Shown piece by piece: positions 1-8,946 of a stretch of 64,000 nucleotides of DNA. Both the position numbers and the translations under genes were made by a program. Under the pieces are notes generated by a model. It had not been told where the DNA came from, made no database searches, and saw only the letters and a list, made by a program, of their open reading frames with translations. Within the stretch, counting starts at the first letter, position 1. Every line of letters starts with the position of its first letter. Source of the stretch: GCA-002727735 sp038134525 (GTDB taxonomy: Bacteria; Bacteroidota; Bacteroidia; Flavobacteriales_D; Parvicellaceae); the NCBI GenBank assembly GCA_038134525.1, contig JAYPVI010000004.1, forward strand, positions 154,505 to 218,504, written 5' to 3'.

Positions 1-224
1 ACTTTATCTGCATCATTTGTATTTGCTTTTACATATAGTCCTCCTACATATAGATCAAGAAAACCATACTTTTCTCTCAATCCTCCACCATTAAGAACGG
101 TAATTTGATTATTGATGGACATTGCAGTAGAAAAGGAAACGCCTTCAATTTCTTTGGTTTGTGCATCCAAAGTGTAACAGGAAGTTATCATGAGGGCAAT
201 AAGTAGGGGTTTAAAAATTTTCAT
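1..224 (-). CDS. Chalcone isomerase-like secreted protein (3' part outside window)
   Basis: The reading frame starts at the ATG whose complement ends at 224 and runs off the left edge, so only about 74 N-terminal residues are seen. They begin with a signal peptide (MKIFKPLLIALMITSC, ending near LDAQ) and continue with the stretch GGGLREKYGFLDLYVGGLYV. That pattern (G.GLREK, then LYV..LYV) is typical of the bacterial chalcone-isomerase-like family (Chalcone_3), which is exported and usually has no known enzymatic role. A cysteine at residue 16 could make it a lipoprotein, but the TSCYT context is only a weak lipobox. Family assignment is by motif recognition and the function is unknown. Confidence 0.6.
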   Translation of the reverse strand, partial: MKIFKPLLIALMITSCYTLDAQTKEIEGVSFSTAMSINNQITVLNGGGLREKYGFLDLYVGGLYVKANTNDADK

Positions 225-299
225 GTTTTTTAAATTAATATTTTGAATTAGTCTAATTTAAAAGAAAATTTAGCAATTCATGAAACTAAAACAAATCTA

Positions 300-992
300 A
301 TGCCAAGATTTTACGTGCCATCTATAGAAAATGAAGAAATAGAACTCTCTGAATTAGATTCTAAGCATGCTATACGTGTGCTAAGATTAAAAGAGGGTGA
401 TGATATCATTGTAATGGACGGAAAGGGCATTTTGGCTGAGGGAGTAATTTTAGATGAGAAGGTAAAAAAAACCAGAGTAAAAGTGAACAAAGCTGATTTT
501 TATGACCCCCCTTTAAAATTGATTTTAGCGTTCTCTCCTACTAAAAGTAACGACCGTAATGAATGGATTGTGGAGAAAGGAACAGAGCTAGGCATGACGG
601 ATTGTTATCCGATTTTTACCCATCACTCAGAGCGAAGAAAATGGAATACAGATCGTATGCAAAAAATTGCGGTGTCGGCCATGAAACAATCTGGGAATCC
701 GTGGCTACCTCAACTCCATGAAGCTCAGTCTTTTGATGATTTTATAAATAAGGTTCCATTTGATGGAGTGCAAATGGTGGCACACTGTGGTGAAGGAGAA
801 AAAACAAGGATAAGTGACTTGGCCAATCCACTAAAAAACCAACTGATCCTAATAGGTCCCGAAGGTGATTTTTCCATCGAAGAAATCGAAAAAGCAAGAC
901 AACACCACTTCCAGTTTGTAGATCTTGGTGATTTAACGCTAAGAACCGAAACTGCTTGTATTTCGGCACTTAGTGTAATGAAATTAGGTTAA
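300..992 (+). CDS. rsmE: 16S rRNA (uracil1498-N3)-methyltransferase RsmE
   Basis: This is a 230-residue SPOUT-family methyltransferase that adds a methyl group to N3 of U1498 in the 16S rRNA of the 30S subunit, using S-adenosylmethionine. The N-terminal PUA-like part (HAIRVLRLKEGD) is followed by the catalytic knot. The knot shows LIGPEGDFS near residue 187 and the closing LTLRTETACISAL close to the C-terminus, both diagnostic of RsmE. Length is normal for the family. It is convergent with purB, only seven bases away, and no terminator is visible between them. Confidence 0.95.
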   Translation: MPRFYVPSIENEEIELSELDSKHAIRVLRLKEGDDIIVMDGKGILAEGVILDEKVKKTRVKVNKADFYDPPLKLILAFSPTKSNDRNEWIVEKGTELGMTDCYPIFTHHSERRKWNTDRMQKIAVSAMKQSGNPWLPQLHEAQSFDDFINKVPFDGVQMVAHCGEGEKTRISDLANPLKNQLILIGPEGDFSIEEIEKARQHHFQFVDLGDLTLRTETACISALSVMKLG

Positions 993-999
993 TCCAATA

Positions 1000-2340
1000 C
1001 TAAATTCCTGTGTAGTTTTGAGGCGTAATTTGATGTAACTCCTCTTTTACAGACGAAGAAATATCCAGATTTGCAATAAACGTTTGGATAGACGCTGCTG
1101 TGATTTGCTCATTACTCCTAGTTAAATCTTTCAACATTTCATAAGGATTGGGAACCCCCTCTCTTCTTAATATCGTTTGAATGGCCTCAGCCACCACCGC
1201 CCAATTATCTTCTAAATCTTGTTGTAGAGCTGACTCATTTAATAACAATTTACCTAATCCCTTTTGGATAGAAGATAAGGCTATAACACCATGCCCAATG
1301 GGCACACCTATATTTCGCAAGACCGTACTATCTGTTAAGTCTCGTTGTAATCGACTGATTGGTAATTTAGCGCTTAGGTGTTCAAATACAGCATTAGCTA
1401 ACCCTAGATTTCCTTCTGCATTTTCAAAATCAATTGGATTCACCTTGTGTGGCATGGCTGAGGATCCTACTTCTCCCTTCTTAATTTTCTGTTTAAAATA
1501 ATCCATCGAAATATATGTCCAAATATCTCTACATAAGTCAATTAAAATCGTATTGATTCTTTTAAGCCCATCAAACAGAGAAGCCATATGATCATAATGT
1601 TCTATTTGGGTAGTCGTAGCAGATCTGGATATCCCTAATTTATCCTGCAAAAAATCATTTCCAAAAGTAGCCCAGTCGACATTAGGGTAGGCTACATGGT
1701 GAGCATTAAAATTTCCGGTAGCCCCACCGAATTTACCAGCATACGTCACCGCTTTTAACAACTTCATTTGTTCTTGTAATCGTTCAACAAATACATGAAT
1801 TTCTTTTCCTAACCTCGTAGGAGATGCCGGTTGACCATGGGTTTTGGCTAACATGGGAATATGAGACCATTCCTTAGCTAAAGAAGAAAGGCTATTTATC
1901 AATTCATTGATTGTAGGAAAATACGTTTCTTCCATGCAGTCTTTGAGCGACATGGGGATAGCTGTATTGTTGATGTCCTGAGAAGTTAGTCCAAAGTGAA
2001 TAAACTCTTTAGATGTACCCCAAACTGAATCCTCCATATTTTCTTTGATGAAATATTCAACCGCTTTAACATCATGATTGGTCACTTTTTCAATCTCCTT
2101 TACTCTTTTTGCGTCAGCGTCATTGAAGTTTTGGTACAGCAACCTTAAGGTATCAAATTGATTACGATCCACCTTTGCCAATTGTGGTAAAGAAGATTCA
2201 CATAAAGCAATGAAATATTCTACTTCCACTTTAATTCTATACTTAATTAATGAAGCCTCCGAAAAATATTGAGCTAAATTTTCCGTCTTACTTTGGTATC
2301 TACCATCTATTGGACTAATGGCATGAATTGAATCAGGCAT
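1000..2340 (-). CDS. purB: Adenylosuccinate lyase
   Basis: PurB is a cytosolic homotetrameric enzyme that cleaves SAICAR and adenylosuccinate, releasing fumarate, in purine and AMP synthesis. The 446-residue protein carries the fumarase/ASL superfamily signature SSAMPHKVNPIDFENAEG around residue 290, with the catalytic serine on that loop. Other family motifs are TSQDINNTA and KTHGQPASPTRLG near the middle. It starts MPDSIHAISPIDGRYQ, the usual N-terminus of the longer E. coli-like ASL type. A Bacteroidota -7 element lies about 20 bases upstream. It appears to be a single-gene transcription unit. Confidence 0.96.
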   Translation of the reverse strand: MPDSIHAISPIDGRYQSKTENLAQYFSEASLIKYRIKVEVEYFIALCESSLPQLAKVDRNQFDTLRLLYQNFNDADAKRVKEIEKVTNHDVKAVEYFIKENMEDSVWGTSKEFIHFGLTSQDINNTAIPMSLKDCMEETYFPTINELINSLSSLAKEWSHIPMLAKTHGQPASPTRLGKEIHVFVERLQEQMKLLKAVTYAGKFGGATGNFNAHHVAYPNVDWATFGNDFLQDKLGISRSATTTQIEHYDHMASLFDGLKRINTILIDLCRDIWTYISMDYFKQKIKKGEVGSSAMPHKVNPIDFENAEGNLGLANAVFEHLSAKLPISRLQRDLTDSTVLRNIGVPIGHGVIALSSIQKGLGKLLLNESALQQDLEDNWAVVAEAIQTILRREGVPNPYEMLKDLTRSNEQITAASIQTFIANLDISSSVKEELHQITPQNYTGI

Positions 2341-2359
2341 GGATTTTGATTTAAGGTTA

Positions 2360-2367
2360 CAAATTTA
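2360..2367 (-). promoter_or_regulatory. Putative -7 element for purB
   Basis: On the minus strand this reads TAAATTTG, an exact match to the Bacteroidota -7 consensus TAnnTTTG, 20 bases upstream of the purB start. I could not find a TTG -33 box at the preferred 17-23 base spacing, so the call rests on the -7 match and position alone. Confidence 0.45.
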
Positions 2368-2439
2368 ACAATATGAACTACACATCACCACTTTTATCAA
2401 TTCATATTATATTTATTTAAAAATGAATTCATTCACAAC

Positions 2440-3288
2440 ATGATAAAAGATTTCACCTTGGGTATTCTTTCCTATTTGGAAGCCTGGAAATTTCTTTTTA
2501 GAAAACATTTTTGGTGGTACGCCTTAATTCCTTTAGTGGTGTTTTTAGGCATTTTTTACTTAGGAAATCTACTGAAAGATGTGGACTACTTTTACCTACC
2601 CCATAAAGAGGATGGTATGGGCATTAGTATAGCTTTCTATTTTTTAGATGGTATTATTCTACTGATTGCATTTGCACTACTTAATTTTACCCGATACATC
2701 ATGTTGGCGCTAACTTCACCAGTGCTATCGATCGTATCCCAGCGAACGGAGAAATTATTGAATGAAAAAAAATATGGTTTTTCATTTCGTCAAATTTTAA
2801 GAGACGTAAAACGGGCATTGAAACTTATTTCGAGAAATTTGATGGTGGAAGCCTTAACCATATTGGGCATAATAGCCTTTTTTTGGTTGATTAATTTCTT
2901 TGTGGAAGGATACGAAAGTATTTTAAATTCGATAGAAAATGCTTTCATTATAGTCATTGCCTTTTATTATTATGGGTTTTCCTTCATGGACTACAATCTT
3001 GAACGTTGGAAAATCGATGAAAAAAAAAGTGTGAAATTTGTGAGAAACCACAAGGGATTGGCATTGGCTATAGGAGCTGTTTTTACGCCTATTTTTCACT
3101 ACCTCAATCAATTTATATCTTCATACAGCCAATCTACAAAAAATGATTTTGAGTTTATAGTGATCATTTTTGTATCTGCCTCAATTAGCGCATTGTTACC
3201 CATCTGGTCGATGGTTGCCAGTACCATTGCTATGGAAAAAATTACATATTTAGATGATAATATCAGTGAAATTGAAGAAAATCCTTAA
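2440..3288 (+). CDS. EI24 domain-containing (CysZ-like) membrane protein
   Basis: This 282-residue integral membrane protein has about six hydrophobic segments. The first lies near residues 25-45 (WWYALIPLVVFLGIFYLG) and the last near 240-265. The layout, with a soluble loop containing RTEKLLNEKKYGFSFRQILRD between the second and third helices, matches the EI24/CysZ superfamily. Members include the sulfate permease CysZ, but distant Bacteroidota members are not proven sulfate transporters and no sulfur genes are nearby. The stop overlaps the possible start of the next gene, suggesting co-transcription. The family call is fairly secure; the substrate is unknown. Confidence 0.75.
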   Translation: MIKDFTLGILSYLEAWKFLFRKHFWWYALIPLVVFLGIFYLGNLLKDVDYFYLPHKEDGMGISIAFYFLDGIILLIAFALLNFTRYIMLALTSPVLSIVSQRTEKLLNEKKYGFSFRQILRDVKRALKLISRNLMVEALTILGIIAFFWLINFFVEGYESILNSIENAFIIVIAFYYYGFSFMDYNLERWKIDEKKSVKFVRNHKGLALAIGAVFTPIFHYLNQFISSYSQSTKNDFEFIVIIFVSASISALLPIWSMVASTIAMEKITYLDDNISEIEENP

Positions 3289-4666
3289 TTTTAGTTCAGT
3301 GAAAAACACTTTCCCATTTTATAAGATTTTAGTTTGTGGTTTGGTTATAACAACCTTCACTGCAGCATTTAGTCAAGAGAATAGCTTTTTTGAAAAAACT
3401 AAAATCCAACATAAAATTAATGAAGCTCGACATCATTTTATTCAAGGTAATGTGAAATCAGCTTTATTAAATTACAAGGAAGTGATTGCACTTAATCCGT
3501 CAAATCTGAAAGCCGAATATGGTTTAGCAGAATGCTATTATAAATTACAAAATTACAAAAAGGCCAAATTTCATGCTGAAAAAGTCTATCAAGCTGATCC
3601 AAATGTGGATGATGATATTCTATATTTATTGGGAAGAACCTACTTTAGATTAAATGAACTCACAAAAGCAAAACAAAAGTTGAGTCAATTTAAAGAAATG
3701 ACGAAATCCAAATCTAAACTTGAAGATTATGGTGTGGACTTAAAATTAGCTCAAATTGCATATGCTGAAACGGCAAAAGTAAACGATAAGATTGTGATCG
3801 AAAACATGGGAAATATTCTTAATACAAGTGCACCTGAATTTGCCCCTGCCATTAGTAACGATGGGAAATATTTATTATTCACTTCTAGAAGAGCTGATAC
3901 CAAAGGAGGTGGCATTGATCATTATTTTGACCACAATTACTTCTCTGATATGTATCTCTCTAAATGGGATCCAAACACCAAATCTTGGTCAGAACCCTCT
4001 AACCTACTAGGAAAAATAAATACGGAGTTTCACGATGGAAATTTGAGCTTCACAGCAGATAATTCCATTTTGATTTACAGAAACATCTACAATGTAACAA
4101 GGAGCGGTGACATATACGAATCCACTTATAGCGGTGATGGTAATTGGGGTACTCCAAAACCCATACTACACAGAGACAAGGCCATCAGTCATAAAATTAA
4201 CTCTTCCTACTTTGAGAGTTCTGCTAGTATGACAGCTGATGAAAAATACATCTTCTTCGTTTCTGAAAGACCAAATGGAAAAGGACAAACTGATATCTAT
4301 TTTGTGGAGAAAAATGGGAAATCATATACAGAACCTATGCCCGTTGGAGATCACATTAACACTAGTGGAGATGAGAAATGTGTTTTCATCCATCCATCAG
4401 GGAAAATTCTTTTTTTCACCTCAAATGGAAGAAGCGAAAGTATCGGCAGTTATGACATTTATTTTTGTACCAAAGATGAAAATGGACAATGGGGTAACCC
4501 TGTTAACATGGGAGCACCGATTAATACCACATTAGAAGAAAAAACGATTAACGTTTCTAGAGATGGAAAAACAGCATATATAGGCGGTTATTACGACATC
4601 AAAAACCAGGGTGATGCTGATTTGTACCAGATTGATATTTCATCTTTTAATTTTAATGTAGAATAA
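3254..4666 (+). CDS. TPR and PD40 beta-propeller envelope protein
   Basis: The protein has a signal peptide (hydrophobic ILVCGLVITTFTAAFSQ), two or three TPR-like repeats at about residues 50-150 (for example ALLNYKEVIALNPSNLKAEYGL), then repeated PD40/WD40-like blades such as APAISNDGKYLLFTSRR and SASMTADEKYIFFVSERPNG. This is the front part of PorE-type periplasmic proteins of Bacteroidota, but no OmpA peptidoglycan-binding domain follows. The ATG used overlaps the preceding gene by 35 bases. A GTG at 3299 would give a shorter, more ordinary signal peptide and avoid the overlap. It is followed after seven bases by an outer-membrane protein gene, so the two probably act together. The exact role is unknown. 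Confidence 0.75.
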   Translation: MIISVKLKKILNFSSVKNTFPFYKILVCGLVITTFTAAFSQENSFFEKTKIQHKINEARHHFIQGNVKSALLNYKEVIALNPSNLKAEYGLAECYYKLQNYKKAKFHAEKVYQADPNVDDDILYLLGRTYFRLNELTKAKQKLSQFKEMTKSKSKLEDYGVDLKLAQIAYAETAKVNDKIVIENMGNILNTSAPEFAPAISNDGKYLLFTSRRADTKGGGIDHYFDHNYFSDMYLSKWDPNTKSWSEPSNLLGKINTEFHDGNLSFTADNSILIYRNIYNVTRSGDIYESTYSGDGNWGTPKPILHRDKAISHKINSSYFESSASMTADEKYIFFVSERPNGKGQTDIYFVEKNGKSYTEPMPVGDHINTSGDEKCVFIHPSGKILFFTSNGRSESIGSYDIYFCTKDENGQWGNPVNMGAPINTTLEEKTINVSRDGKTAYIGGYYDIKNQGDADLYQIDISSFNFNVE

Positions 4667-4673
4667 CATCAAT

Positions 4674-5930
4674 ATGAAAAATATCATTTTTACATTTTGT
4701 TTATGGCTTACCTTTACAATGTCCTATTCTCAAAATGATCAAAATTACACCAACGCTAATCAGTATGTTATTTCCAGATATGACGGTGGCGAGTATATTG
4801 GTGAAATCATTTCCGATGATGGTAGAGAAATCTTAATTATTACCCAATCAATCGGTAAAATTTATATCCGAAAATCCATGATTTCTAGTATTAAAAAAAT
4901 TGAAAACGGAGAAATAACCTACGATGAAGATTACAAAGCTACGGGACCATTTACCACAAGATATTATTTTACGAATAATGCATTACCTATTAAGAAAAAT
5001 GAAAACTATGCCATGATTAATCTTTTTGGTCCAGAAATTCAACTATCAGTCACCAATTCCACATCCATTGGAATTATGGCTTCTTGGATAGCAAGCCCCA
5101 TTGGGGTGGTATTAAAACAACAACTCCTTTCTAAAAACACCTTTCATTTATCCTTGGGCACCATAATGGGAACCTCAGGCTACATAGAACAAGGAAGTAT
5201 TTTTGGTGGATTACATTGGTTAACAGCTACTTTTGGCGACCGATCCACCAATATCAGCTTTTCCGGTGGTGTGGGATACATGAAATGGCCAAGTGCACAA
5301 AACTCTTCCATTATGAATAATCAAAGAATAATAGGAGAAAATTATGGATATGATTTCAACGATGAGTCTCACCCATACTATGTACCTGATAATCCATACG
5401 ATACTACGACCACATCTTACAACTCTATTTGGGGATGGGGTGGATATTATGGGTATGACCGAAGAGAACAAGCGCTTCGAGACGAATTATATAACACCAA
5501 CTATTATTCTAATTTTAATACGGAAATATTTCAATTCAAAGATTTTCAATTGGCCGGTCTATTTAGTATTTCGGCCATCACTCCTATTGGCAAAAAAACC
5601 AGTTTTATTTTTGATTCTATGATCATTAGTCGAAATAAGAAACAGTTGAGATATACCGGAGAAAGAGAAGTGGACATAGATTATACCGTATACAATACGC
5701 TGACAGGATTAGATGACCAATATGATCAAACTATTTTAGTAGGAACTGATCCTGTCATTTCAGACGACACTTATAATCATACTACGCTAATTTTTATGCC
5801 TGCAGTCCGTTTTAGTAAGAGTTTTGAGAAAGCTTTCCAGATTTCACTTGCTGGTTTTATTGATATTCATGAATTGAACGGTACCATTTCAGCCCCTGTT
5901 CCTACTATTTCTTGGTTAAGAAAATTCTAG
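4674..5930 (+). CDS. Secreted protein, probable outer-membrane beta-barrel
   Basis: This 418-residue protein begins with a clear signal peptide (MKNIIFTFCLWLTFTMSYSQ). Residues of roughly 30-75 contain DGGEYIGEIISDDGREILII, a small beta-barrel-like module often found at the N-terminus of Bacteroidota surface proteins. The rest alternates aromatic and polar residues in beta-strand fashion with Gly-rich turns (HLSLGTIMGTSGY, FSGGVGYMKW), as expected for a porin-like barrel. It has a Tyr/Asp-rich insertion around residues 220-260. It ends in RKF, a C-terminal aromatic compatible with BAM-dependent insertion. It lies directly behind the TPR/PD40 gene. No family name can be given with confidence. 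Confidence 0.6.
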   Translation: MKNIIFTFCLWLTFTMSYSQNDQNYTNANQYVISRYDGGEYIGEIISDDGREILIITQSIGKIYIRKSMISSIKKIENGEITYDEDYKATGPFTTRYYFTNNALPIKKNENYAMINLFGPEIQLSVTNSTSIGIMASWIASPIGVVLKQQLLSKNTFHLSLGTIMGTSGYIEQGSIFGGLHWLTATFGDRSTNISFSGGVGYMKWPSAQNSSIMNNQRIIGENYGYDFNDESHPYYVPDNPYDTTTTSYNSIWGWGGYYGYDRREQALRDELYNTNYYSNFNTEIFQFKDFQLAGLFSISAITPIGKKTSFIFDSMIISRNKKQLRYTGEREVDIDYTVYNTLTGLDDQYDQTILVGTDPVISDDTYNHTTLIFMPAVRFSKSFEKAFQISLAGFIDIHELNGTISAPVPTISWLRKF

Positions 5931-7174
5931 TTTTTCAACAATTCCAATCTAAGCATATTCAGTACGGACAAGGACGTAACATGTATGTTTTTATCCCTGC
6001 TATAACCTAAATTCAACTTCTTAGAAATTACTCCATTATTGGTAGCTAAAGCAATCCAAATGGTACCCACTGGTTTTTCTGGTGTACCACCAGTAGGACC
6101 CGCAATACCTGATGTAGCAAGTCCATAATGAGTGTTTAAATTTCTTTTCACGCCAATTGCCATTTGTTCTACAACTGCTTGACTAACAGCTCCGTATTCA
6201 TTCAACGTCTTTTCCTCAACTTGTAGTTGATTTATTTTAATTTGGTTTGAATAACTAATTATACTGCCTTTAAAATATGCAGAGCTACCACTTACACTGG
6301 TAATCATTTTAGCCACTGCTCCACCAGTGCAGCTTTCTGCAGTAGCAACTGTTTCATTTTTTTCTGATAATAACTGCCCTACCACTCCTTCCATGGTATC
6401 ATTTTCATAACCATAGATTTGATTAGGTATAATTTTTTGAAGGTGTTGAATATGTTCTTCTAATTTAAGAACAATGGCCTTTTGGTTTTTGCCCAATAGA
6501 GATAGTCTCAATTTAACAATGCCTGGAGATGGCAAGTAGGCCAATTTAATATCATCCTGGAATAATTTATCTTCCCAATTTTTAATGACTTCAGCCAAAA
6601 ATGATTCTCCCATCCCATGGGTTCTTATTGTTTTATGAATTAAGATATGGTCATTGTTGGATTTTTCAAGTAATTTAGGAATGACTGTTTCCGTTATTAT
6701 TCCTTTCATTTCATAAGGAACACCTGGTAAGGAAACGTAAATGGTGTTATTTTTTTCGAACCACATCCCACTAGCAGTCCCTCTAGAGTTGGGTAGTATT
6801 TCACAATTAGCGGGAAGAAGGGCTTGGTCTTTATTGGTTTGTAATATAGGAAGTTCTCTTGATTTAAAATAAGCTACTATTTTAGACTCAATCTCTACAT
6901 TTCGTTTAAGTTCGGTATCAAAATAGGCACATAGTGTATGTTTAGTTATATCATCTTTTGTCGGTCCTAACCCACCTGTGATTATAATTAAATCAGATGT
7001 AATAGAAAGATCATTTAATGCATTTTCAATAGCATTTTGATCATCTGGAACGACCATTCCAGCAATTACTTTAAACCCTAATAAATTTAGTTGTTCTCCA
7101 ATCCAAGCCGCATTAGTGTTCACCGTTTGACCAATTAATAGCTCATCACCTATTGAAATAATTGCACAGATCAT
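5927..7174 (-). CDS. cinA: CinA family protein (nicotinamide-nucleotide amidohydrolase type)
   Basis: This full-length 415-residue CinA has an N-terminal MoCF/COG1058 domain (GDELLIGQTVNTNAAWIG; ITGGLGPTKDDITK), linked to the C-terminal amidase domain carrying AESCTGGAVAK near residue 277 and SGIAGPTGGTPEKPVGT near residue 370. The C-terminal domain deamidates nicotinamide mononucleotide in pyridine nucleotide recycling, and the N-terminal domain has ADP-ribose pyrophosphatase activity in studied homologues. Some organisms link cinA to competence, but nothing here supports that. The stop overlaps the preceding convergent gene by four bases. Confidence 0.93.
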   Translation of the reverse strand: MICAIISIGDELLIGQTVNTNAAWIGEQLNLLGFKVIAGMVVPDDQNAIENALNDLSITSDLIIITGGLGPTKDDITKHTLCAYFDTELKRNVEIESKIVAYFKSRELPILQTNKDQALLPANCEILPNSRGTASGMWFEKNNTIYVSLPGVPYEMKGIITETVIPKLLEKSNNDHILIHKTIRTHGMGESFLAEVIKNWEDKLFQDDIKLAYLPSPGIVKLRLSLLGKNQKAIVLKLEEHIQHLQKIIPNQIYGYENDTMEGVVGQLLSEKNETVATAESCTGGAVAKMITSVSGSSAYFKGSIISYSNQIKINQLQVEEKTLNEYGAVSQAVVEQMAIGVKRNLNTHYGLATSGIAGPTGGTPEKPVGTIWIALATNNGVISKKLNLGYSRDKNIHVTSLSVLNMLRLELLKN

Positions 7175-7252
7175 ATCATTCTAAAGTTAATTATTAAACT
7201 ATAATAAAATGAGTTTGGCCAAATTTTTGGTAGATTAGTTTAAAATTGAATC

Positions 7253-7987
7253 ATGAAAAACCTTTATATCTATTTTATCCTCTTTGGGTTAATAAGTTGT
7301 GATACGCTTCAGCAAGTAACCAATACAGCTGGAATAAATTTAAATACAGAGACTTCGGCTCCTGCTTTATCTAATCAAGAAGTGATTTCAGGTCTAAAAG
7401 AAGCATTGACTATTGGGGCAAAGAAAGGAGCTCAACAGGCCTCAGCTGTGGGTGGTTTTTTAAAAAATGATAAAATAAGACTCCCTTTTCCACCAGATGC
7501 AATAAAAGTTAGAGATAAGGCTATGCAATGGGGATTGGATAATAAAGTCGAAAAGTTTGAAGCAACATTAAATGAAGCTGCTGAAGAAGCTTGTAAAACT
7601 GCAGCCCCTATTTTTGTTAATGCCATTACCAACATGTCTGTTCAGGATGGATTTGCTATTCTTAAGGGAAATGAAAATGCAGCGACTACATATCTTAAAG
7701 AAAATACTAGCAATGCATTGTATCAAGCCTTTTTACCTGAGGTGAAAAAAGCTATTGAAACCGTAAAATTAACTGCATACTGGGAACCGCTAGCTAAAAA
7801 ATACAACCAATCTATCCTATTGACAGGAAATGACCCTATTAATACCGATTTGAACGACTATGTAACCAATCGCGCTATGGCTGGGCTATTTCATCTTGTT
7901 GAAGAAAAAGAAAAAGAAATCAGAAAAGACCCTTTGAGTCGATCTACCGATTTACTTAAAAAAGTTTTTAGCACATTAGATCCATAA
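7253..7987 (+). CDS. DUF4197 lipoprotein
   Basis: This 244-residue protein has a lipoprotein signal: MKNLYIYFILFGLISC with lipobox LISC, so the lipid-bearing cysteine is residue 16. The body matches the DUF4197 pattern: LKEALTIGAKKGAQQAS, then IRLPFPPDAIKVRDKAMQ, a helical core with FVNAITNMSVQDGFAIL, and a C-terminal TDLLKKVF. DUF4197 proteins are helical envelope proteins of unknown function found across Gram-negative bacteria. Upstream, a 10-base palindrome (TTTGGCCAAA, 7214-7223) overlaps a possible -33 box, in the divergent spacer shared with cinA. Confidence 0.88.
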   Translation: MKNLYIYFILFGLISCDTLQQVTNTAGINLNTETSAPALSNQEVISGLKEALTIGAKKGAQQASAVGGFLKNDKIRLPFPPDAIKVRDKAMQWGLDNKVEKFEATLNEAAEEACKTAAPIFVNAITNMSVQDGFAILKGNENAATTYLKENTSNALYQAFLPEVKKAIETVKLTAYWEPLAKKYNQSILLTGNDPINTDLNDYVTNRAMAGLFHLVEEKEKEIRKDPLSRSTDLLKKVFSTLDP

Positions 7988-8015
7988 CAGCCTAAATTTT
8001 CGTTAAATTTAGTAG

Positions 8016-8912
8016 ATGGATATCAAAACAGTAACACATCAAAATCCCATAGCTCCATCTGAACTTATCGTCACAGAGGAAGGCAGAATATATCATTTAG
8101 ATCTTCACCCTGATGACATCGCAGATGACATTATTGTAGTGGGAGATCAAGAACGAGTTCCTCGAGTTTCATCTCATTTTAAAAAGATTAATTTTAAAAG
8201 ATCTAAAAGAGAATTTGTAACTCACACTGGAGAATACAATGGAAAACGTGTTTCGGTATTATCAACTGGAATTGGTTGCGACAACATTGATATTGTCATT
8301 AATGAGCTTGACGCCCTTGTTAATATTGATTTGGAAACTAGATTACCCAAATCCAATCATAGAAAACTCAATATCATTCGTATTGGCACAAGCGGTGCTT
8401 TACAGAAAGATATCCCTGTAGATAGTTTCGTGTTGTCCACTTATGGCTTAGGATTTGACGGGTTACTTGGTTTTTATGATGTTGATTACAGCGAAGAGGA
8501 AAAGAATTTAGCAAAAGCTTTTTTACAACAGACCCCATGGCCAGCTGCTGCTAACAGTCCCTATTTCGTGAAAGGAAGTGATTTTCTAAAAGAAAAGTTA
8601 GGTCATGGAATGCACCATGGAATTACAGCTACAGCAAATGGGTTTTATGGACCACAAGGAAGATCTCTTAGATTAGGTGCCAAAGTGCCCAATTTAAATG
8701 AATACTTAAACCGTTTTGAACATAAAGGTAATAGAATCACCAATTTTGAAATGGAAACTTCTGCATTATACGGACTTTGTGCGCTATTAGGTCATGAAGC
8801 ATGTACAGTCTGCGCCATCATTGCTAACCGCTTTGCCAAAAGTTATTCAAAAGATTATAAAAAAACAGTGGATCAACTCATAGAATTAACCCTTGAAAGA
8901 TTAACGCAATAA
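8016..8912 (+). CDS. Nucleoside phosphorylase (uridine phosphorylase-like)
   Basis: This 298-residue member of the NP-I phosphorylase family cleaves nucleosides with phosphate to free base and ribose-1-phosphate. The phosphate-binding start DIIVVGDQERVPRVS, the core LSTGIGCDNIDIVINEL and IRIGTSGALQKDIP, and the substrate-site FEMETSALYGL near residue 245 are all visible and resemble uridine phosphorylase. The protein is longer than E. coli Udp, as is usual in Bacteroidota. It would belong to salvage together with upp and the purine phosphorylase elsewhere in the window. Base preference cannot be read from sequence by eye. Confidence 0.87.
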   Translation: MDIKTVTHQNPIAPSELIVTEEGRIYHLDLHPDDIADDIIVVGDQERVPRVSSHFKKINFKRSKREFVTHTGEYNGKRVSVLSTGIGCDNIDIVINELDALVNIDLETRLPKSNHRKLNIIRIGTSGALQKDIPVDSFVLSTYGLGFDGLLGFYDVDYSEEEKNLAKAFLQQTPWPAAANSPYFVKGSDFLKEKLGHGMHHGITATANGFYGPQGRSLRLGAKVPNLNEYLNRFEHKGNRITNFEMETSALYGLCALLGHEACTVCAIIANRFAKSYSKDYKKTVDQLIELTLERLTQ

Positions 8913-8946
8913 GCAACCTTTATTTCTGTAGTACGTAGAAAAATAA

